From Fimbriiglobus sp. (GTDB lineage: Bacteria > Planctomycetota > Planctomycetia > Gemmatales > Gemmataceae): 64,000 bases of DNA. Location: NCBI GenBank assembly GCA_025351325.1, contig JANXWE010000153.1, positions 1 through 64,000 of the forward strand, given 5' to 3'. The notes under the pieces are model-generated. The model was not told where the DNA came from. It saw nothing but the letters and a program-made list of their open reading frames with translations, and ran no database searches. A program made the position numbers and the translations under genes. Shown here one piece after another: positions 7,787 to 17,684 of this stretch. Numbering within the stretch: the stretch's first letter is position 1; every line of letters begins with the position of its first letter.

Positions 7787-9983
7787 CCGCGTGCAAAATC
7801 GGCTCGAACCGATCCTCGACCGGCAAAGCCGTGCTTGGCTCGCCGGCGGACGGCCGACCGTCGAGGAACTCCTGCACGGATCGGCGCGCGCCGAAGATCC
7901 CGAAGCGCTGTTGGACTTGATTTACAACGAGATCGTCGTCCGCGAGGAGCTCGGCGAAGCGGCCGCACCCGAGGAATACTTGCGTCGGTTCCCGCAACTC
8001 TCCGAAGATCTCAAACTCCACTTCGACATCCACCGTGCCATCGGCGAAGCCGAACTCGTCGAGACGCCTTGGCGCGGGGGAAACGATCAGACATTGCCGG
8101 AATTCAAAGCTCTGCCGACGCTCCCCGAACTGCCGGATTACGAACTGGTGCAGTTGCTCGGTCGCGGCGGGATGGGGATCGTGTACAAGGCCCGTCAACG
8201 GAGTTTGCGCCGGACGGTGGCCTTGAAAATGTTCGAGCCGGGCCGGATACCCACTCCACGGGACGTCCAGCGGTTCCGCACCGAAGCCGAGGCCATCGCC
8301 CGGCTCCAGCACCCGAACATCGTCCAGATTTTCAAAATCGGCGAATCGGATGGGCTTCCGTTCCTCGCCCTCGAACTCGCGGAAAACGGGACGTTGGCCC
8401 AGCGCCTCCAACAGCTCCCGTTCTCGCCCTGGGCGGCCGCCGCCCTGATCGAAACGTTGGCGTCCGCCATCCACCACGCGCACGAGCAGCGAATCGTCCA
8501 CCGCGACCTGAAGCCCGCGAACATTTTGTTCGCCGCCGACGGCACTCCCAAGATCACCGATTTCGGGTTGGCGAAACTGTTGGAGGACGTCGCGGACAGC
8601 CCCCGGGATGCGACCCGCACGGGCGAGACCATCGGCACGCCGCGATACATGGCCCCGGAGCAAGCCCTCGGGCGGCACGACCTCGTCGGCCCCGCCACGG
8701 ACACCTACGCCCTGGGCACACTCCTGTACGAATGCTTGACCGGCCAAGTTCCATTCGTGTCATCGAGCGTCGTGGAAACCCTGCAAAAGATCAGCGCCGA
8801 CGAACCGGTGTCGCCGCGCCGACTCCAGCCGTCGATCCCGCGCGACTTGGCGACGATTTGCCTGCGCTGCCTGATGAAAGAATCGCACCGGCGTTACCCG
8901 ACCGCGGCGGCGTTGGCCGACGACCTCCGGCGTTTCCTCGACGGCCGGCCCATCGTCGCCCGGCCGACGCCGAGTTGGGAACGGGTCTGGAAATGGTCAC
9001 GCCGGCGCCCGACCCACGCGGCCCTGATCGCCGTCGCGGTTCTCTTGGTCGTCCTCGGCGGGATCGCCGCCGGCATTTCCAACCGCCGAGAGCAACGGCG
9101 TGTCGCCGCCGCACGCGACGAGGTCGAATTGCTGATGAAGCAAGGGCAAGAGGCCGCTGTGCTCGAGAACAACGAGACGGCCGAAGGGCGGTTCCGGGAA
9201 GCTTGGATCCTCGTGCAGGGCGAGCCGGCTTTGAGCGATTATCGCACCGGCGTCTCCGGCTGGCTCGACCACAGCCGGCGCGCGGCCAACCGCCAGCTTT
9301 GGAAACAGCGGATGCCCCCCCGCGAGTTCGACGAAGCGCGCGACGAAGCCCTGCTTTTGAGCCTCTTGCTGGATCCGAGTGGCCCCGAGTCGGTCGCGGA
9401 CGGCCGCCGCGCCATCGCCGCCGCGCTCGAACTGACGTTGCCGAACGACGCCGTCTGGAACGCGGAACGGGAGAGATTGGTTCTGCTCGACGCGGAGCTT
9501 GTTCTGGTCGACAGCGGAGCGGCGAAGGCACTGGCGCGTCTGGACGAATCGAACGAGTTCACCTCGCGTTGTTACTGCGGCCGCCGCGCGGATCTCCTCC
9601 TTCAACTCGGCCGCCCGGAGGAAGCGGCGCTGGAACGAACGCGCGCCGAGCAGCACCCGCCGAACGAACCGGCCATCCGCTTCGGGCTGGGGATGGAACG
9701 GATCCGTCGCCGGGACTATTCGGAAGCCGCCCGCGATTTCGACGCCGTGCTCGACGCCGAACCCGAGCACTTTACAGCCAGGCTCTTCCGAGCGCTCTGC
9801 GCGCTGAAATTGGATCGTCCCGGCGAGGCGAAGGCCGGCCTCACCGCGTGCGTCGCCCAGCGGCCCTGCTTCGCGTGGAACTACCACTACCGGGGGATGG
9901 CGGAAGACAAGCTCGGCGAGGCGGCCGCCGCCGCACGCGATGGCGCGCGGGCGAAAGAATTTCAACGCGTCCCGAAACGCTGA
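7779..9983 (+). CDS. Transmembrane Ser/Thr protein kinase with TPR-like tail
   Basis: The product is 734 residues from the ATG at 7779 (a GTG at 7776 is an alternative). The Hanks-type kinase domain runs from about 120 to 390: glycine loop [14 protein letters not shown], catalytic lysine K150, [10 protein letters not shown] at 241-250, DFGLAK at 261-266 and the MAPEQ segment. One membrane helix lies at 414-433. The part after it (about 440-730) has TPR-like helical repeats, for example [20 protein letters not shown]. All catalytic residues are present, so an active kinase is expected. It overlaps the sigma gene by 8 bases and is 35 bases from the DUF1559 gene. Membrane topology puts the TPR region outside the cytoplasm. 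Confidence 0.92.
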   Translation: MIDRVQNRLEPILDRQSRAWLAGGRPTVEELLHGSARAEDPEALLDLIYNEIVVREELGEAAAPEEYLRRFPQLSEDLKLHFDIHRAIGEAELVETPWRGGNDQTLPEFKALPTLPELPDYELVQLLGRGGMGIVYKARQRSLRRTVALKMFEPGRIPTPRDVQRFRTEAEAIARLQHPNIVQIFKIGESDGLPFLALELAENGTLAQRLQQLPFSPWAAAALIETLASAIHHAHEQRIVHRDLKPANILFAADGTPKITDFGLAKLLEDVADSPRDATRTGETIGTPRYMAPEQALGRHDLVGPATDTYALGTLLYECLTGQVPFVSSSVVETLQKISADEPVSPRRLQPSIPRDLATICLRCLMKESHRRYPTAAALADDLRRFLDGRPIVARPTPSWERVWKWSRRRPTHAALIAVAVLLVVLGGIAAGISNRREQRRVAAARDEVELLMKQGQEAAVLENNETAEGRFREAWILVQGEPALSDYRTGVSGWLDHSRRAANRQLWKQRMPPREFDEARDEALLLSLLLDPSGPESVADGRRAIAAALELTLPNDAVWNAERERLVLLDAELVLVDSGAAKALARLDESNEFTSRCYCGRRADLLLQLGRPEEAALERTRAEQHPPNEPAIRFGLGMERIRRRDYSEAARDFDAVLDAEPEHFTARLFRALCALKLDRPGEAKAGLTACVAQRPCFAWNYHYRGMAEDKLGEAAAAARDGARAKEFQRVPKR

Positions 9984-10018
9984 GTCGAACGCCGTTCCCA
10001 AAATCAGGACATAAGTTG

Positions 10019-10939
10019 ATGCCACAATTGCGCTCCCCCTCGGACAACCTCCGGATGACCGGCCCGAGGGGCGCCTTCACCCTGATCGAATTGCTCGTCG
10101 TCATCGCCATCGTCGCCGTGCTGATCGGGCTGTTGCTGCCCGCCGTCCAGAAGGTCCGCGCCGCCGCCGCCAGATCCCAGTGCCAGAACAACCTTCGAAA
10201 TATCGGCTTGGCGTGCCACAATTACCAAGATTCGCGCGGGTCGTTCCCCCGCAGCACCACGCGGCCACGCGGCTCGACACCGATCGACGGCCAACCCGCC
10301 GGCAACCTCGCCCAGTGGAAAAGTGGCAGTTACGAATCGTGGATTCGCCAAGTCACCCCGTTCCTCGAACAGCCGAACGCCCGCGTCCAAGACGCCATCC
10401 GCATCATCGGTTGCCCTTCGGATCCGCGCGGCCAAGATTACCGGGTGCCGGCTTACGGGTTCACGTGGTACGTCGGCGTCTTTTCCAATCCCGACGGCGA
10501 AAATAATGGGATGATCGTGGACGACTCGAAACGGAAGTCCGCCTACCGGGTGACCCCCGGAATGGTGACCGATGGTTTGACCAACACCATCCTGTTGGCC
10601 GAGCGACCGCCGCCGGCCGACGGGGAGTGGGGCTGGTGGGACTCGGCCTGCTGCGACGTGGACACCATTTCTCAAATCCGGGGCGAACCGAAAATCTATC
10701 ATTCCGGATCGAACGGAGGTTGCCCCAAACCCGCGTCGTACCGACCGGGCGACGTGCGCGACAACTGCGCCTTCAACGCCGTCTGGGCGTTCCACACGTC
10801 CGGCGGCAACTTCTGCATGGGTGATGGCAGCGTCCGAACGATCACCTTCGCCGCCGCGAACCGGCCGGTGGCCGGCTCCAGTGTGTTGGAAGCGCTGGCG
10901 TCCCGCAACGGCGGCGAAATCGTGAGCGCGGATGACTGA
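10019..10939 (+). CDS. DUF1559 protein with type IV pilin-like N-terminus
   Basis: The product is 306 residues. A second in-frame ATG at 10055 is possible and begins nearer the prepilin signal. The N-terminus has the type II pseudopilin signal ([20 protein letters not shown]) with the conserved glutamate, and a hydrophobic helix expected to span the membrane. DUF1559 follows with [16 protein letters not shown]. Near the C-terminus [12 protein letters not shown] fits the H-X9-DG motif exactly. This family is greatly expanded in planctomycetes; members are thought to be processed by prepilin peptidase, but their function is not established. It lies 35 bases after the kinase and is convergent with the restriction-modification gene. 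Confidence 0.93.
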   Translation: MPQLRSPSDNLRMTGPRGAFTLIELLVVIAIVAVLIGLLLPAVQKVRAAAARSQCQNNLRNIGLACHNYQDSRGSFPRSTTRPRGSTPIDGQPAGNLAQWKSGSYESWIRQVTPFLEQPNARVQDAIRIIGCPSDPRGQDYRVPAYGFTWYVGVFSNPDGENNGMIVDDSKRKSAYRVTPGMVTDGLTNTILLAERPPPADGEWGWWDSACCDVDTISQIRGEPKIYHSGSNGGCPKPASYRPGDVRDNCAFNAVWAFHTSGGNFCMGDGSVRTITFAAANRPVAGSSVLEALASRNGGEIVSADD

Positions 10940-10978
10940 TCTGTTTCTCGAACCGCGCCGAGGATCGCCCTGCCACCC

Positions 10979-13900
10979 TCAAGCGGGGTCGTCCGCGTCG
11001 AATAAACTCTCGCTGACCCGCAGCGATTTTCGCCATTCGGTCGGCACTTTCAGCGTATCCCCCTTCTCGAGATCCGCCGAGGCGATCTGCGGCCCGTCGC
11101 ACACGCGCTTCAGAAAGTCCGCTTGGGCCGCCTCGAGTGCCACCAGCCCGCCGAGCACGTTCAGGACGTTCAGCAGCTCCACCGTGTACTCGTTGAGCCA
11201 CCCCGGCGGTTGGATGTCGCCGAGCTTCGACGGCGGCCGGCGGTCGCCGATGATCGGCCGCTCGCGGTGCCGCTTCCGGTAGCTGAACCACTGCGTCAAC
11301 ACCCGCTTGCCCGACACGTCGTAGTTCCACACCGCCGGCGGCACGTGGTCGATGAACCCGGTGCCGACGGTCAACCGCAATTTGGTGGCGTCGTACTCGA
11401 TCTTGTCCGGCATCGCCTCCGCGTCGGACGGGATCGCCCCTTCTTTCGGGATGCGCGGGGCCTGCGCAAGTGGCAGCCGCGGTGCGCCCGCCGGGCGATC
11501 CGCTTTCGGGTCGGCGCCGCGCTCGCCGAAGGTTTGCAGCCAGATGACGCGGCGGCCGAGTTCCACCGCTTCGGCGAACAGTTTTCCATCGGCCGTCAGC
11601 GGGATCCGCAATCCCGGCTGCGCCAAGTCGGACTGGAACCGCGCCGTGTAGGCCGGGTTCGCCGCGACCGCCGCGAGGTAGGCCATCAGATCTTCGGCGC
11701 TCACCGCTCGCTTGTACTTCTTCCCCAAGTATTCGAGGAGCTTCGGCGGCAAGTTCGCTTCCGTCGCGGCCGGGTCACGCCAGAGCGGGAAGACGCGACC
11801 ACCGCGACCGTTGTAGTGGTCGAGATCGGGAATTGCGGCCGTGAAAGTGAACGCCGGCCCCGACGATGGCGACGTGCGGTTGAGCGCCGTCAAATAAATC
11901 TGCTTGTCGGAGTGGGCGGCCCAGAGTTCCGGATTGGGCCGATTGATGACGCGGTTGTCCGGGATGATCCACTGTCGATCAAAGGATCGGAAGCCATACG
12001 AGACCGGCTTCAAACACGGGCGTTTCTCGGCCGCGATGGTGACTCTCGTGCCCGGAATGACTCCCAAGCCTTTCTCCACGATGCGGTCCACATGGCGATC
12101 TCCCAACTTGCCTTTGTTCAGGTGCGGAACGAAGTAATTCTCCTTCTGTTCCGGCTTCGCCTGGATGAGCTTGTCCCAGCGCTGCACGAGCGAATCGGCA
12201 TCCGGGGCGATAATCCACGTTCGACCGGGCATGACGCCGGACCCGTTGTAGGCGAAGAGGTCATCGAGTGCGGGATAGTCGGCCCAAGCGCCGGTCGCGG
12301 CGGGCAGGAACGGATCGCGCCAGCCGTCCGGGCCATCGACCCAGCCGCCGCTGCCGAGGGAGAGATCGGCCAAGGCCTCGAACTTCAATTCGCGTTTCCC
12401 CGTCGGCAGGGCGATGTACTTCACCGGGGCCGGCACATCGGCGTTGGCCCCCGGAGATCGCGTCACGAGCACGATGCAGACCGGCTGCTGCACCCCTTGG
12501 AAGATGCGCGTCGGCACGTCCGGCTGGTGCCCCTCCGGGGAGCAGTCGATGACCCAGATGCCGTCGGCCGTGCGGCGCAGGTAGTCGCGCATCTTCAGGA
12601 AGCCGGGCCCGTTGAGGAACCCGGCCACGGTGATGAAGCAGACGATGCCGGCGTTGGTGTCGGCGGCGCCTTCGATCTTCTGGTCGAAGACCTTCCACGT
12701 CGCCCAGCGCCAGAAGTAGACGTACAGGTTGCGGAGGTGCTTCGCGTGGGCGCCGACGCCCCAATCTTTCGGGGGTTGCCAAGCGTGGAGGGGGGCCGGC
12801 ATCCCGCGCAGGGCATCGCCCGCTTCGATCCACCCGCCCCGGCCCATCGCCTTTTCCTTGTACGGCGGGTTGCCGATGACGACCGTGACGCTCTGCTCCC
12901 GCTTGACCTTGTTGGCGCTGCGCCGGGACGCGGCGATCGGTTCGAGCATCAGCGGCGCGTGTCCTTGCTCGATGAACGGGTTGGCCAAGGTGTCGGTCAC
13001 GAACATCTTCACGTCGGCTTTCGGAACCTTCCCGACGAGCTGCAGCAGTTCAGCATGGATGCGGAGTTGGGCCACGGCGAACGGCCCGAGCTGCATCTCG
13101 AAGGCGAAGAGCCGCGGGATGGCCGCTTCGATCGCGCCGGGGATCATTCCGGCGTTGCCGCCGGCCCCGACGGTCTCGGCGATTTTGCGCAGGATGCCGA
13201 GCGGGAACGTCCCGGTGCCGACGGCCGGGTCGGCGACCTTCACCGACGGTGCGGCGAATCCCTCCTTCAGTCCGAATCGCGTTCGCAGCGCATCATCGAC
13301 CAATCGCACCATCGCCGTGACGACCTGCGGCGGGGTGTAGTAGGAGCCGGTGAGTTTGCGGAGGTCGTTGTCGTAGACGGCCAGAAAGTCTTCGTAGAAG
13401 TAGAGCCAGGTGTCGCTCTCGCCCTTGCTGATCGTGTGCCAGTTCACCGAATCCAGAACGCGCGTGAGCGTGCCGAGCGACGTCCGGAGGCTCGTGTCGG
13501 CGTCGGCGTCGTCGGTGAGCAACCGGAGAGCGGCCCCGATGAGCGAGTTCGTCTGTCCGAGTTGCTTGGCGGCGCGGTCGAGGCCGTCGCTCAGGGTGAT
13601 GTCGCGGGCGCGGGCCATGAGCAGCCCGAAGGTCACGGCTTGGGCGTAGCCGTCGGCGAATTGCTTGTCGTTGGCTTCGGGGAAGAGCAGGGCGCGCCAA
13701 TCGGTGGCGAGCGCCGTGAGCGCTTGGCTCCCGAGCGCGAGTTGCTCGGTCACCTCCTCGCGGAGCAATTTGCAGAGCCGCGCCGACACGTTGGCCAGTT
13801 CTCGGGCGGTCTTCGGCGGGATCGGCTCCCAGCGGTAAAAGTTCTCGAAGATCGCGATCAGTTCGTCCGGCGCGGCCAGTGCCTTGCCGGATGTTTCCAC

Positions 13901-14323
13901 GTCCCCGCGCAGCGGCACGATCGGGGAGGCGAGTTCGCCGCTGCGCCACAGGCTGAAGGCGTTGCCGTCGCTGTAGAGCAGGTTCGGGAGCGATTGCAGT
14001 TTCTCCCACTGCTCTTTGTCGTGGCCCCGGTACTTGCGCGGGTCGGCCCCTTTGCCCGGCGCTTTGATCTCGACGAAGCCGACGAGGGCCCGCCGCACGG
14101 TGATGGCGTAGTCGGGCCGCGTCTTCAAACTCGCAATCGACGATTCGCCGACGGCGGCCAAGTCGTTCCGGCGGAGGCCGCACAGCTCCGCCATATCGGC
14201 GAAGAGCGTTTCCAGCGGGGCGCGGAGTTGGTCTTCCGGTTCACCGCTTGCGGACGGGTTCGACAGCTTCGCTTTGGCTTCGGCACCGAACCGGGACATC
14301 GCGGAGGCCAAATCGAGCTTCAT
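10979..14323 (-). CDS. Single-chain restriction-modification enzyme, type ISP-like without helicase
   Basis: The product is 1,114 residues. An N-terminal PD-(D/E)xK-like nuclease is suggested by RPDYAITV (D71) and GFVEIKAPG (E85, K87). An N6-adenine methyltransferase follows: GSYYTPPQVV at 326-335, the SAM-binding motif DPAVGTGTF at 365-373 and the catalytic NPPY at 485-488. The C-terminal third, with VPPAVWNYDVSGKRVLTQWF, resembles the specificity domain of type ISP enzymes such as LlaBIII. Classical type ISP enzymes are about 1,600 residues with an ATPase/helicase between nuclease and methylase; I see no Walker or DEAD-box motif here, so the enzyme is closer to type IIG in layout. No other defence gene adjoins it. 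Confidence 0.85.
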   Translation of the reverse strand: MKLDLASAMSRFGAEAKAKLSNPSASGEPEDQLRAPLETLFADMAELCGLRRNDLAAVGESSIASLKTRPDYAITVRRALVGFVEIKAPGKGADPRKYRGHDKEQWEKLQSLPNLLYSDGNAFSLWRSGELASPIVPLRGDVETSGKALAAPDELIAIFENFYRWEPIPPKTARELANVSARLCKLLREEVTEQLALGSQALTALATDWRALLFPEANDKQFADGYAQAVTFGLLMARARDITLSDGLDRAAKQLGQTNSLIGAALRLLTDDADADTSLRTSLGTLTRVLDSVNWHTISKGESDTWLYFYEDFLAVYDNDLRKLTGSYYTPPQVVTAMVRLVDDALRTRFGLKEGFAAPSVKVADPAVGTGTFPLGILRKIAETVGAGGNAGMIPGAIEAAIPRLFAFEMQLGPFAVAQLRIHAELLQLVGKVPKADVKMFVTDTLANPFIEQGHAPLMLEPIAASRRSANKVKREQSVTVVIGNPPYKEKAMGRGGWIEAGDALRGMPAPLHAWQPPKDWGVGAHAKHLRNLYVYFWRWATWKVFDQKIEGAADTNAGIVCFITVAGFLNGPGFLKMRDYLRRTADGIWVIDCSPEGHQPDVPTRIFQGVQQPVCIVLVTRSPGANADVPAPVKYIALPTGKRELKFEALADLSLGSGGWVDGPDGWRDPFLPAATGAWADYPALDDLFAYNGSGVMPGRTWIIAPDADSLVQRWDKLIQAKPEQKENYFVPHLNKGKLGDRHVDRIVEKGLGVIPGTRVTIAAEKRPCLKPVSYGFRSFDRQWIIPDNRVINRPNPELWAAHSDKQIYLTALNRTSPSSGPAFTFTAAIPDLDHYNGRGGRVFPLWRDPAATEANLPPKLLEYLGKKYKRAVSAEDLMAYLAAVAANPAYTARFQSDLAQPGLRIPLTADGKLFAEAVELGRRVIWLQTFGERGADPKADRPAGAPRLPLAQAPRIPKEGAIPSDAEAMPDKIEYDATKLRLTVGTGFIDHVPPAVWNYDVSGKRVLTQWFSYRKRHRERPIIGDRRPPSKLGDIQPPGWLNEYTVELLNVLNVLGGLVALEAAQADFLKRVCDGPQIASADLEKGDTLKVPTEWRKSLRVSESLFDADDPA

Positions 14324-14643
14324 GCGGTGTCGTCCAAATGCGGGGAAGATTCGAGACAGAATAGCCGACGGGAATGTGCAAAGGGTGAAAACCTTTGTGA
14401 GACACCCTTTTTCAAAGGAACCCTTTCCAGCGAGTCCGTTTGCTTCGGTGCGGTGATCGAAGCCGCGTGCTTCTTCCCGTAGAAGTCACGTTCGACGAGT
14501 GGGCCGATCAGCTTGGCGAACTCGGCGCACCTCCCGCAGGCGGTTGTCCGAGCCGTTCACACCCTTTGAACACGCCTTCGGCCAAATCGGGAAGATGTCG
14601 TCGTGCGGCACGTTCGGGATGGCGTTGACCCGTTCGTTCGAGG
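14324..14643. other. Intergenic region, no gene seen
   Basis: This 320-base stretch lies between two minus-strand genes. It contains the inverted repeat at 14380-14410 and otherwise only short open frames without family features. The promoter of the restriction-modification gene should lie here. Confidence 0.5.
14380..14410 (-). terminator. Inverted repeat upstream of the restriction gene
   Basis: An 8-bp stem (AAAGGGTG / CACCCTTT) with a 15-base loop sits 57 bases upstream of the restriction-modification start and 233 bases after the KdpD-like gene. It might end transcripts of the Kdp regulators or act in the 5' leader of the restriction gene. The loop is long and the U-run short, so this is tentative. 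Confidence 0.35.
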
Positions 14644-15777
14644 TTATTCCGTACCGACGACCACAACAGTTGCGATCGGTACCGCCATGACGATCCGATC
14701 CAACAGGGATAGGGAGAACCAGCGTCGATACCAAGAACGCTGGCTGCGTCCGACGACGATGTGCGTGATGCCGTACTCCCGGGCAAAACCGGCAATGGCC
14801 GCTGGCACACTGTGGCCTTTGAACTGCATGGGGATGCCATTGGCTTGGCGGGCTTGCGTCAAGGTGTCGGCGATCCGGCGCTGGGTCGCCGCATCGACGC
14901 GCTCGGTGCTTTCCCCAGGCGTTTGGACGTAAACGGCATACCAGGGGGCGCCGAGGCGATCGGCCAATCGCGCGCCGGCCCGCAACAGCTTGGAAGCCGA
15001 GGGACTCCTCGAGGAGATGCAGACCATGACCCGTTCCGAACCGCTCGGTTCGCCGCCCGATTTGCGATCTTGTCGGCGCCGGTCGAGCAGGTGGGCCAAA
15101 TGCTCCAACGAGATCTCGCGGAGTTGCTCCAAGTTTTCCGAGGTGAAAAAGTTTTCGAGCGCCCGAGCCGCACGGTCGGGCGGGTAGACTTTCCCGGCGC
15201 GCAAACGCTCCTGCAAGTCTTCGGCCGGCAGATCGACGTTCACAATCTGGTCGGCCTGCTGGAGGACGTAGTCCGGGATGCGTTCCTTCTGGCGGGCGCC
15301 GGTGAAGCGCTCCACCGTGTCGAACAGACTTTCCAAGTGCTGGACGTTGAGCGTGCTGAGGACGTTCACCCCCGCTCGGAGTAATTCTTCGACGTCTTCG
15401 TAGCGCTTCGCGTGCTTGCTTCCCGGGGCGTTCGTGTGGGCCAATTCGTCGACGAGGACGACCGTCGGGCGGCGAGTCAAAATGGCATCGACGTTCATCT
15501 CGTCGAGCACGATCCCGCGGTATTCGACCTTCCGCGCCTCCACCCGCTCCAACCCGTCCACCAGCGCCGCCGTCTCGGGTCGGCCGTGGGTTTCCACCAC
15601 ACCGATGACCACGTCAACACCTTGTTTCTTGAGCCGCTGGGCCTCTTGGAGCATTTCGTAGGTCTTGCCGACGCCGGGTGCAAAGCCCAGGTACACCTTC
15701 AGCCGGCCGCGCTGTTGTTGGCGGATCAGGGCGAGGAATTGTTCCGGGCTGGGCCGTTTGTCGTCCGTCGTGTTCAT
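14644..15777 (-). CDS. kdpD: KdpD sensor half (KdpD plus universal stress domain), no kinase
   Basis: The product is 377 residues from the ATG at 15777, chosen because it overlaps the histidine kinase stop as ATGA. The KdpD domain (about 25-235) has the Walker-type GFAPGVGKTYEM and the conserved HTNAPGSKHAKRYEDVEELL. A universal stress (UspA-like) domain covers about 245-377. Full-length KdpD is about 900 residues with four membrane helices and a histidine kinase; all of that is absent here and no membrane segment is seen. In other bacteria this half senses ionic conditions and modulates KdpD kinase activity. Here it is the last gene of the leftward regulator operon, so it probably acts in trans on the separate kinase. 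Confidence 0.88.
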   Translation of the reverse strand: MNTTDDKRPSPEQFLALIRQQQRGRLKVYLGFAPGVGKTYEMLQEAQRLKKQGVDVVIGVVETHGRPETAALVDGLERVEARKVEYRGIVLDEMNVDAILTRRPTVVLVDELAHTNAPGSKHAKRYEDVEELLRAGVNVLSTLNVQHLESLFDTVERFTGARQKERIPDYVLQQADQIVNVDLPAEDLQERLRAGKVYPPDRAARALENFFTSENLEQLREISLEHLAHLLDRRRQDRKSGGEPSGSERVMVCISSRSPSASKLLRAGARLADRLGAPWYAVYVQTPGESTERVDAATQRRIADTLTQARQANGIPMQFKGHSVPAAIAGFAREYGITHIVVGRSQRSWYRRWFSLSLLDRIVMAVPIATVVVVGTE

Positions 15778-17612
15778 CCTTTCCCCCAAGCCGGCAAGAC
15801 GATCCGGAATGTCGTGCCCTGACCGGCCACGCTTTCGCAAGCGATCTCACCGCCGTGCGCGACCACGACTTCCTTGACGATGGCCAAACCCAAGCCGGTT
15901 CCTTGCCCGCGAGTTTGACCGGGGATGCGGAAAAACTTGTCGAACAGATGGGGCAGATGTTCTGAGGCGATCCCGATCCCCGTGTCGCGGATCGACAGCT
16001 CGACCCGGTCACCTAGGACGGATCGAACCGAGAGGGTCACCTGGCCGCCCGGTTCGGTGTAGGTCGCTACGTTGACCAAGAGATTGTCCAAGGCGTGCCC
16101 GAGTCGTTCGGCATCAACCGCCACTGGGGGAAAGACCACGGTGGGATCGACGTCAACCAATACAGTTTGACCGGTCATCATCGGCGCTATCCGTTCGACC
16201 GAGGCACGGAGCAGAGCCACGGGATCTTCGGGTCGCAGGGTGATCGGCTCCCGCCCCTCTTCGAGCCGGGCCAACGACAGCAGGTGATCGACGATCTTCA
16301 CGAGGCGCTCGGTGTTGTCGCGCGCGTCGACGAGCAGTTCGGTCTGCTTCTCGGTGAGGGGGCCGACCACCTCTTCCAACAGCAGGTGGACGCCGAGGCG
16401 AAGCCCGGTCAGTGGCGTCTTCAGTTCGTGGCTGGCCGTGGCCACCAAGTCGCCTTTGAATTCGTCGAGCAAGCGAAACCGGGTGACATCGTTGAGCACG
16501 ACGGCGGCCCCGAGAGTGTTGCCATAGGGGTCGCGCACGGGCAACACTTGGGGGACGTAGATGCGATCTTCGTTGCCGATCCGGTACGTCACCGCTTCGT
16601 CGAATGACTGCGTGAGATACGGTTGCTGGTGGTGCAATGCGGCAATCAACGGCTCGCGCAGCCGCTCGGGCGCCGCCCACGGCGGGGCGGCCGGGTCGTC
16701 GCTGGGGATGACTCCGAGAATCCGTCGGGCCGCCGGGTTGGCCATAGTCACTCGACCATCGGGGTCGACCACCAGTACCGGGTCGGGGAACGAATCGATG
16801 GCCGCTTGGCTGGCTTGCTGCGCCCGCACCAACCGGGCCGATTGCGACTGCCTCAGATCTTTCAGTTGCACGGTCATGCGGTTGAAGGCGGCCACGAGTT
16901 CGCCGATTTCGTCGGACGTGTCCGCCACCACGTGTTGGTCGAAGTGGCCGTCGCCGACGGCTTTGGCCGACCGGGTCAGATCCTCGATCGGGTCGAGCAC
17001 CGTGCGGGTGGTTCGCCACGCGAGCCAGCCGGTGGCGACCAGGGATGCGACGAGGGCGAGGGCCGCCCACCACCGGGCGGACGTGGCCGTGCGCCGCGCG
17101 TCGGCGCTGGCACCTTCCATACTATCTTGATTCAGCCGGCGAATTTCGCGGCTGGTCGTTTTGATCTCGGTGAACGTGGTCTGGAGTGGACTCTTCGGCC
17201 CGTAATAAGCTTCGCCCCGCTGCACCGCCATACGTGCTGGGTCGAAGAACTGGTCGCCTTGCACTCGGAAGCGGTCGGTCAGCTCGATCAAGCGGGCCAC
17301 CAGCTCGGCTTCGCCCGGTTCGGTGATGTTAGTGCGCTCAATTTCGAGATTCTGGCGGTACGCGAGCCACCCCGTGTCGTACTGGACCTTCGCTCCCGGT
17401 TGCCCGGCGGCAGCGAATTGGAACGACGAATCGATCCGTTCGATTGCTTCGTCCAACCCAGCCATGGCATCGACGCTCCGGTAGTTCTCCCGCAAGATGC
17501 CGTCGATGCGGTCACCGACGAGGTCGAAGGCGTAGACAGCCCCGATCCCGAATGCGGCTAACAGCAGCAAGAGTGGCGTGAAGGAGAGCCAGAGGCGGTA
17601 ACGCAAGCTCAT
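15774..17612 (-). CDS. Membrane sensor histidine kinase of the Kdp locus
   Basis: The product is 612 residues. Membrane helix 1 is at about 8-30 and helix 2 at about 184-203 (WWAALALVASLVATGWLAW), flanking a roughly 150-residue extracytoplasmic sensor region. A HAMP linker follows (about 205-255), then a PAS domain (about 265-370), a HisKA domain with ATASHELKTPLTGLRLG carrying the phospho-accepting histidine, and a HATPase domain with DTGIGIASEHLPHLFDKFF and GQGTGLGLAIVKEVV. It lacks the KdpD and UspA domains, which are encoded by the overlapping next gene. It starts 72 bases after the NtrC-type regulator, its likely phosphotransfer partner. Confidence 0.9.
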   Translation of the reverse strand: MSLRYRLWLSFTPLLLLLAAFGIGAVYAFDLVGDRIDGILRENYRSVDAMAGLDEAIERIDSSFQFAAAGQPGAKVQYDTGWLAYRQNLEIERTNITEPGEAELVARLIELTDRFRVQGDQFFDPARMAVQRGEAYYGPKSPLQTTFTEIKTTSREIRRLNQDSMEGASADARRTATSARWWAALALVASLVATGWLAWRTTRTVLDPIEDLTRSAKAVGDGHFDQHVVADTSDEIGELVAAFNRMTVQLKDLRQSQSARLVRAQQASQAAIDSFPDPVLVVDPDGRVTMANPAARRILGVIPSDDPAAPPWAAPERLREPLIAALHHQQPYLTQSFDEAVTYRIGNEDRIYVPQVLPVRDPYGNTLGAAVVLNDVTRFRLLDEFKGDLVATASHELKTPLTGLRLGVHLLLEEVVGPLTEKQTELLVDARDNTERLVKIVDHLLSLARLEEGREPITLRPEDPVALLRASVERIAPMMTGQTVLVDVDPTVVFPPVAVDAERLGHALDNLLVNVATYTEPGGQVTLSVRSVLGDRVELSIRDTGIGIASEHLPHLFDKFFRIPGQTRGQGTGLGLAIVKEVVVAHGGEIACESVAGQGTTFRIVLPAWGKG

Positions 17613-17684
17613 GGGAATCCAGATGGGACAGTCAGACGGAATCGTTCGATGTGCGAATCTTGTGCCGCTCGACGGGTTTCCGCG

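Noticed and set aside
10979-14323. Part of a BREX or DISARM defence island
   Set aside because: No PglZ, BrxC, DrmA, DrmB or helicase gene lies nearby; neighbours are Kdp regulators and a DUF1559 gene.
11123-14482. An 1,119-codon plus-strand open frame opposite the restriction enzyme
   Set aside because: High GC content keeps the antisense frame open; the minus frame has methylase motifs and the plus frame has none.
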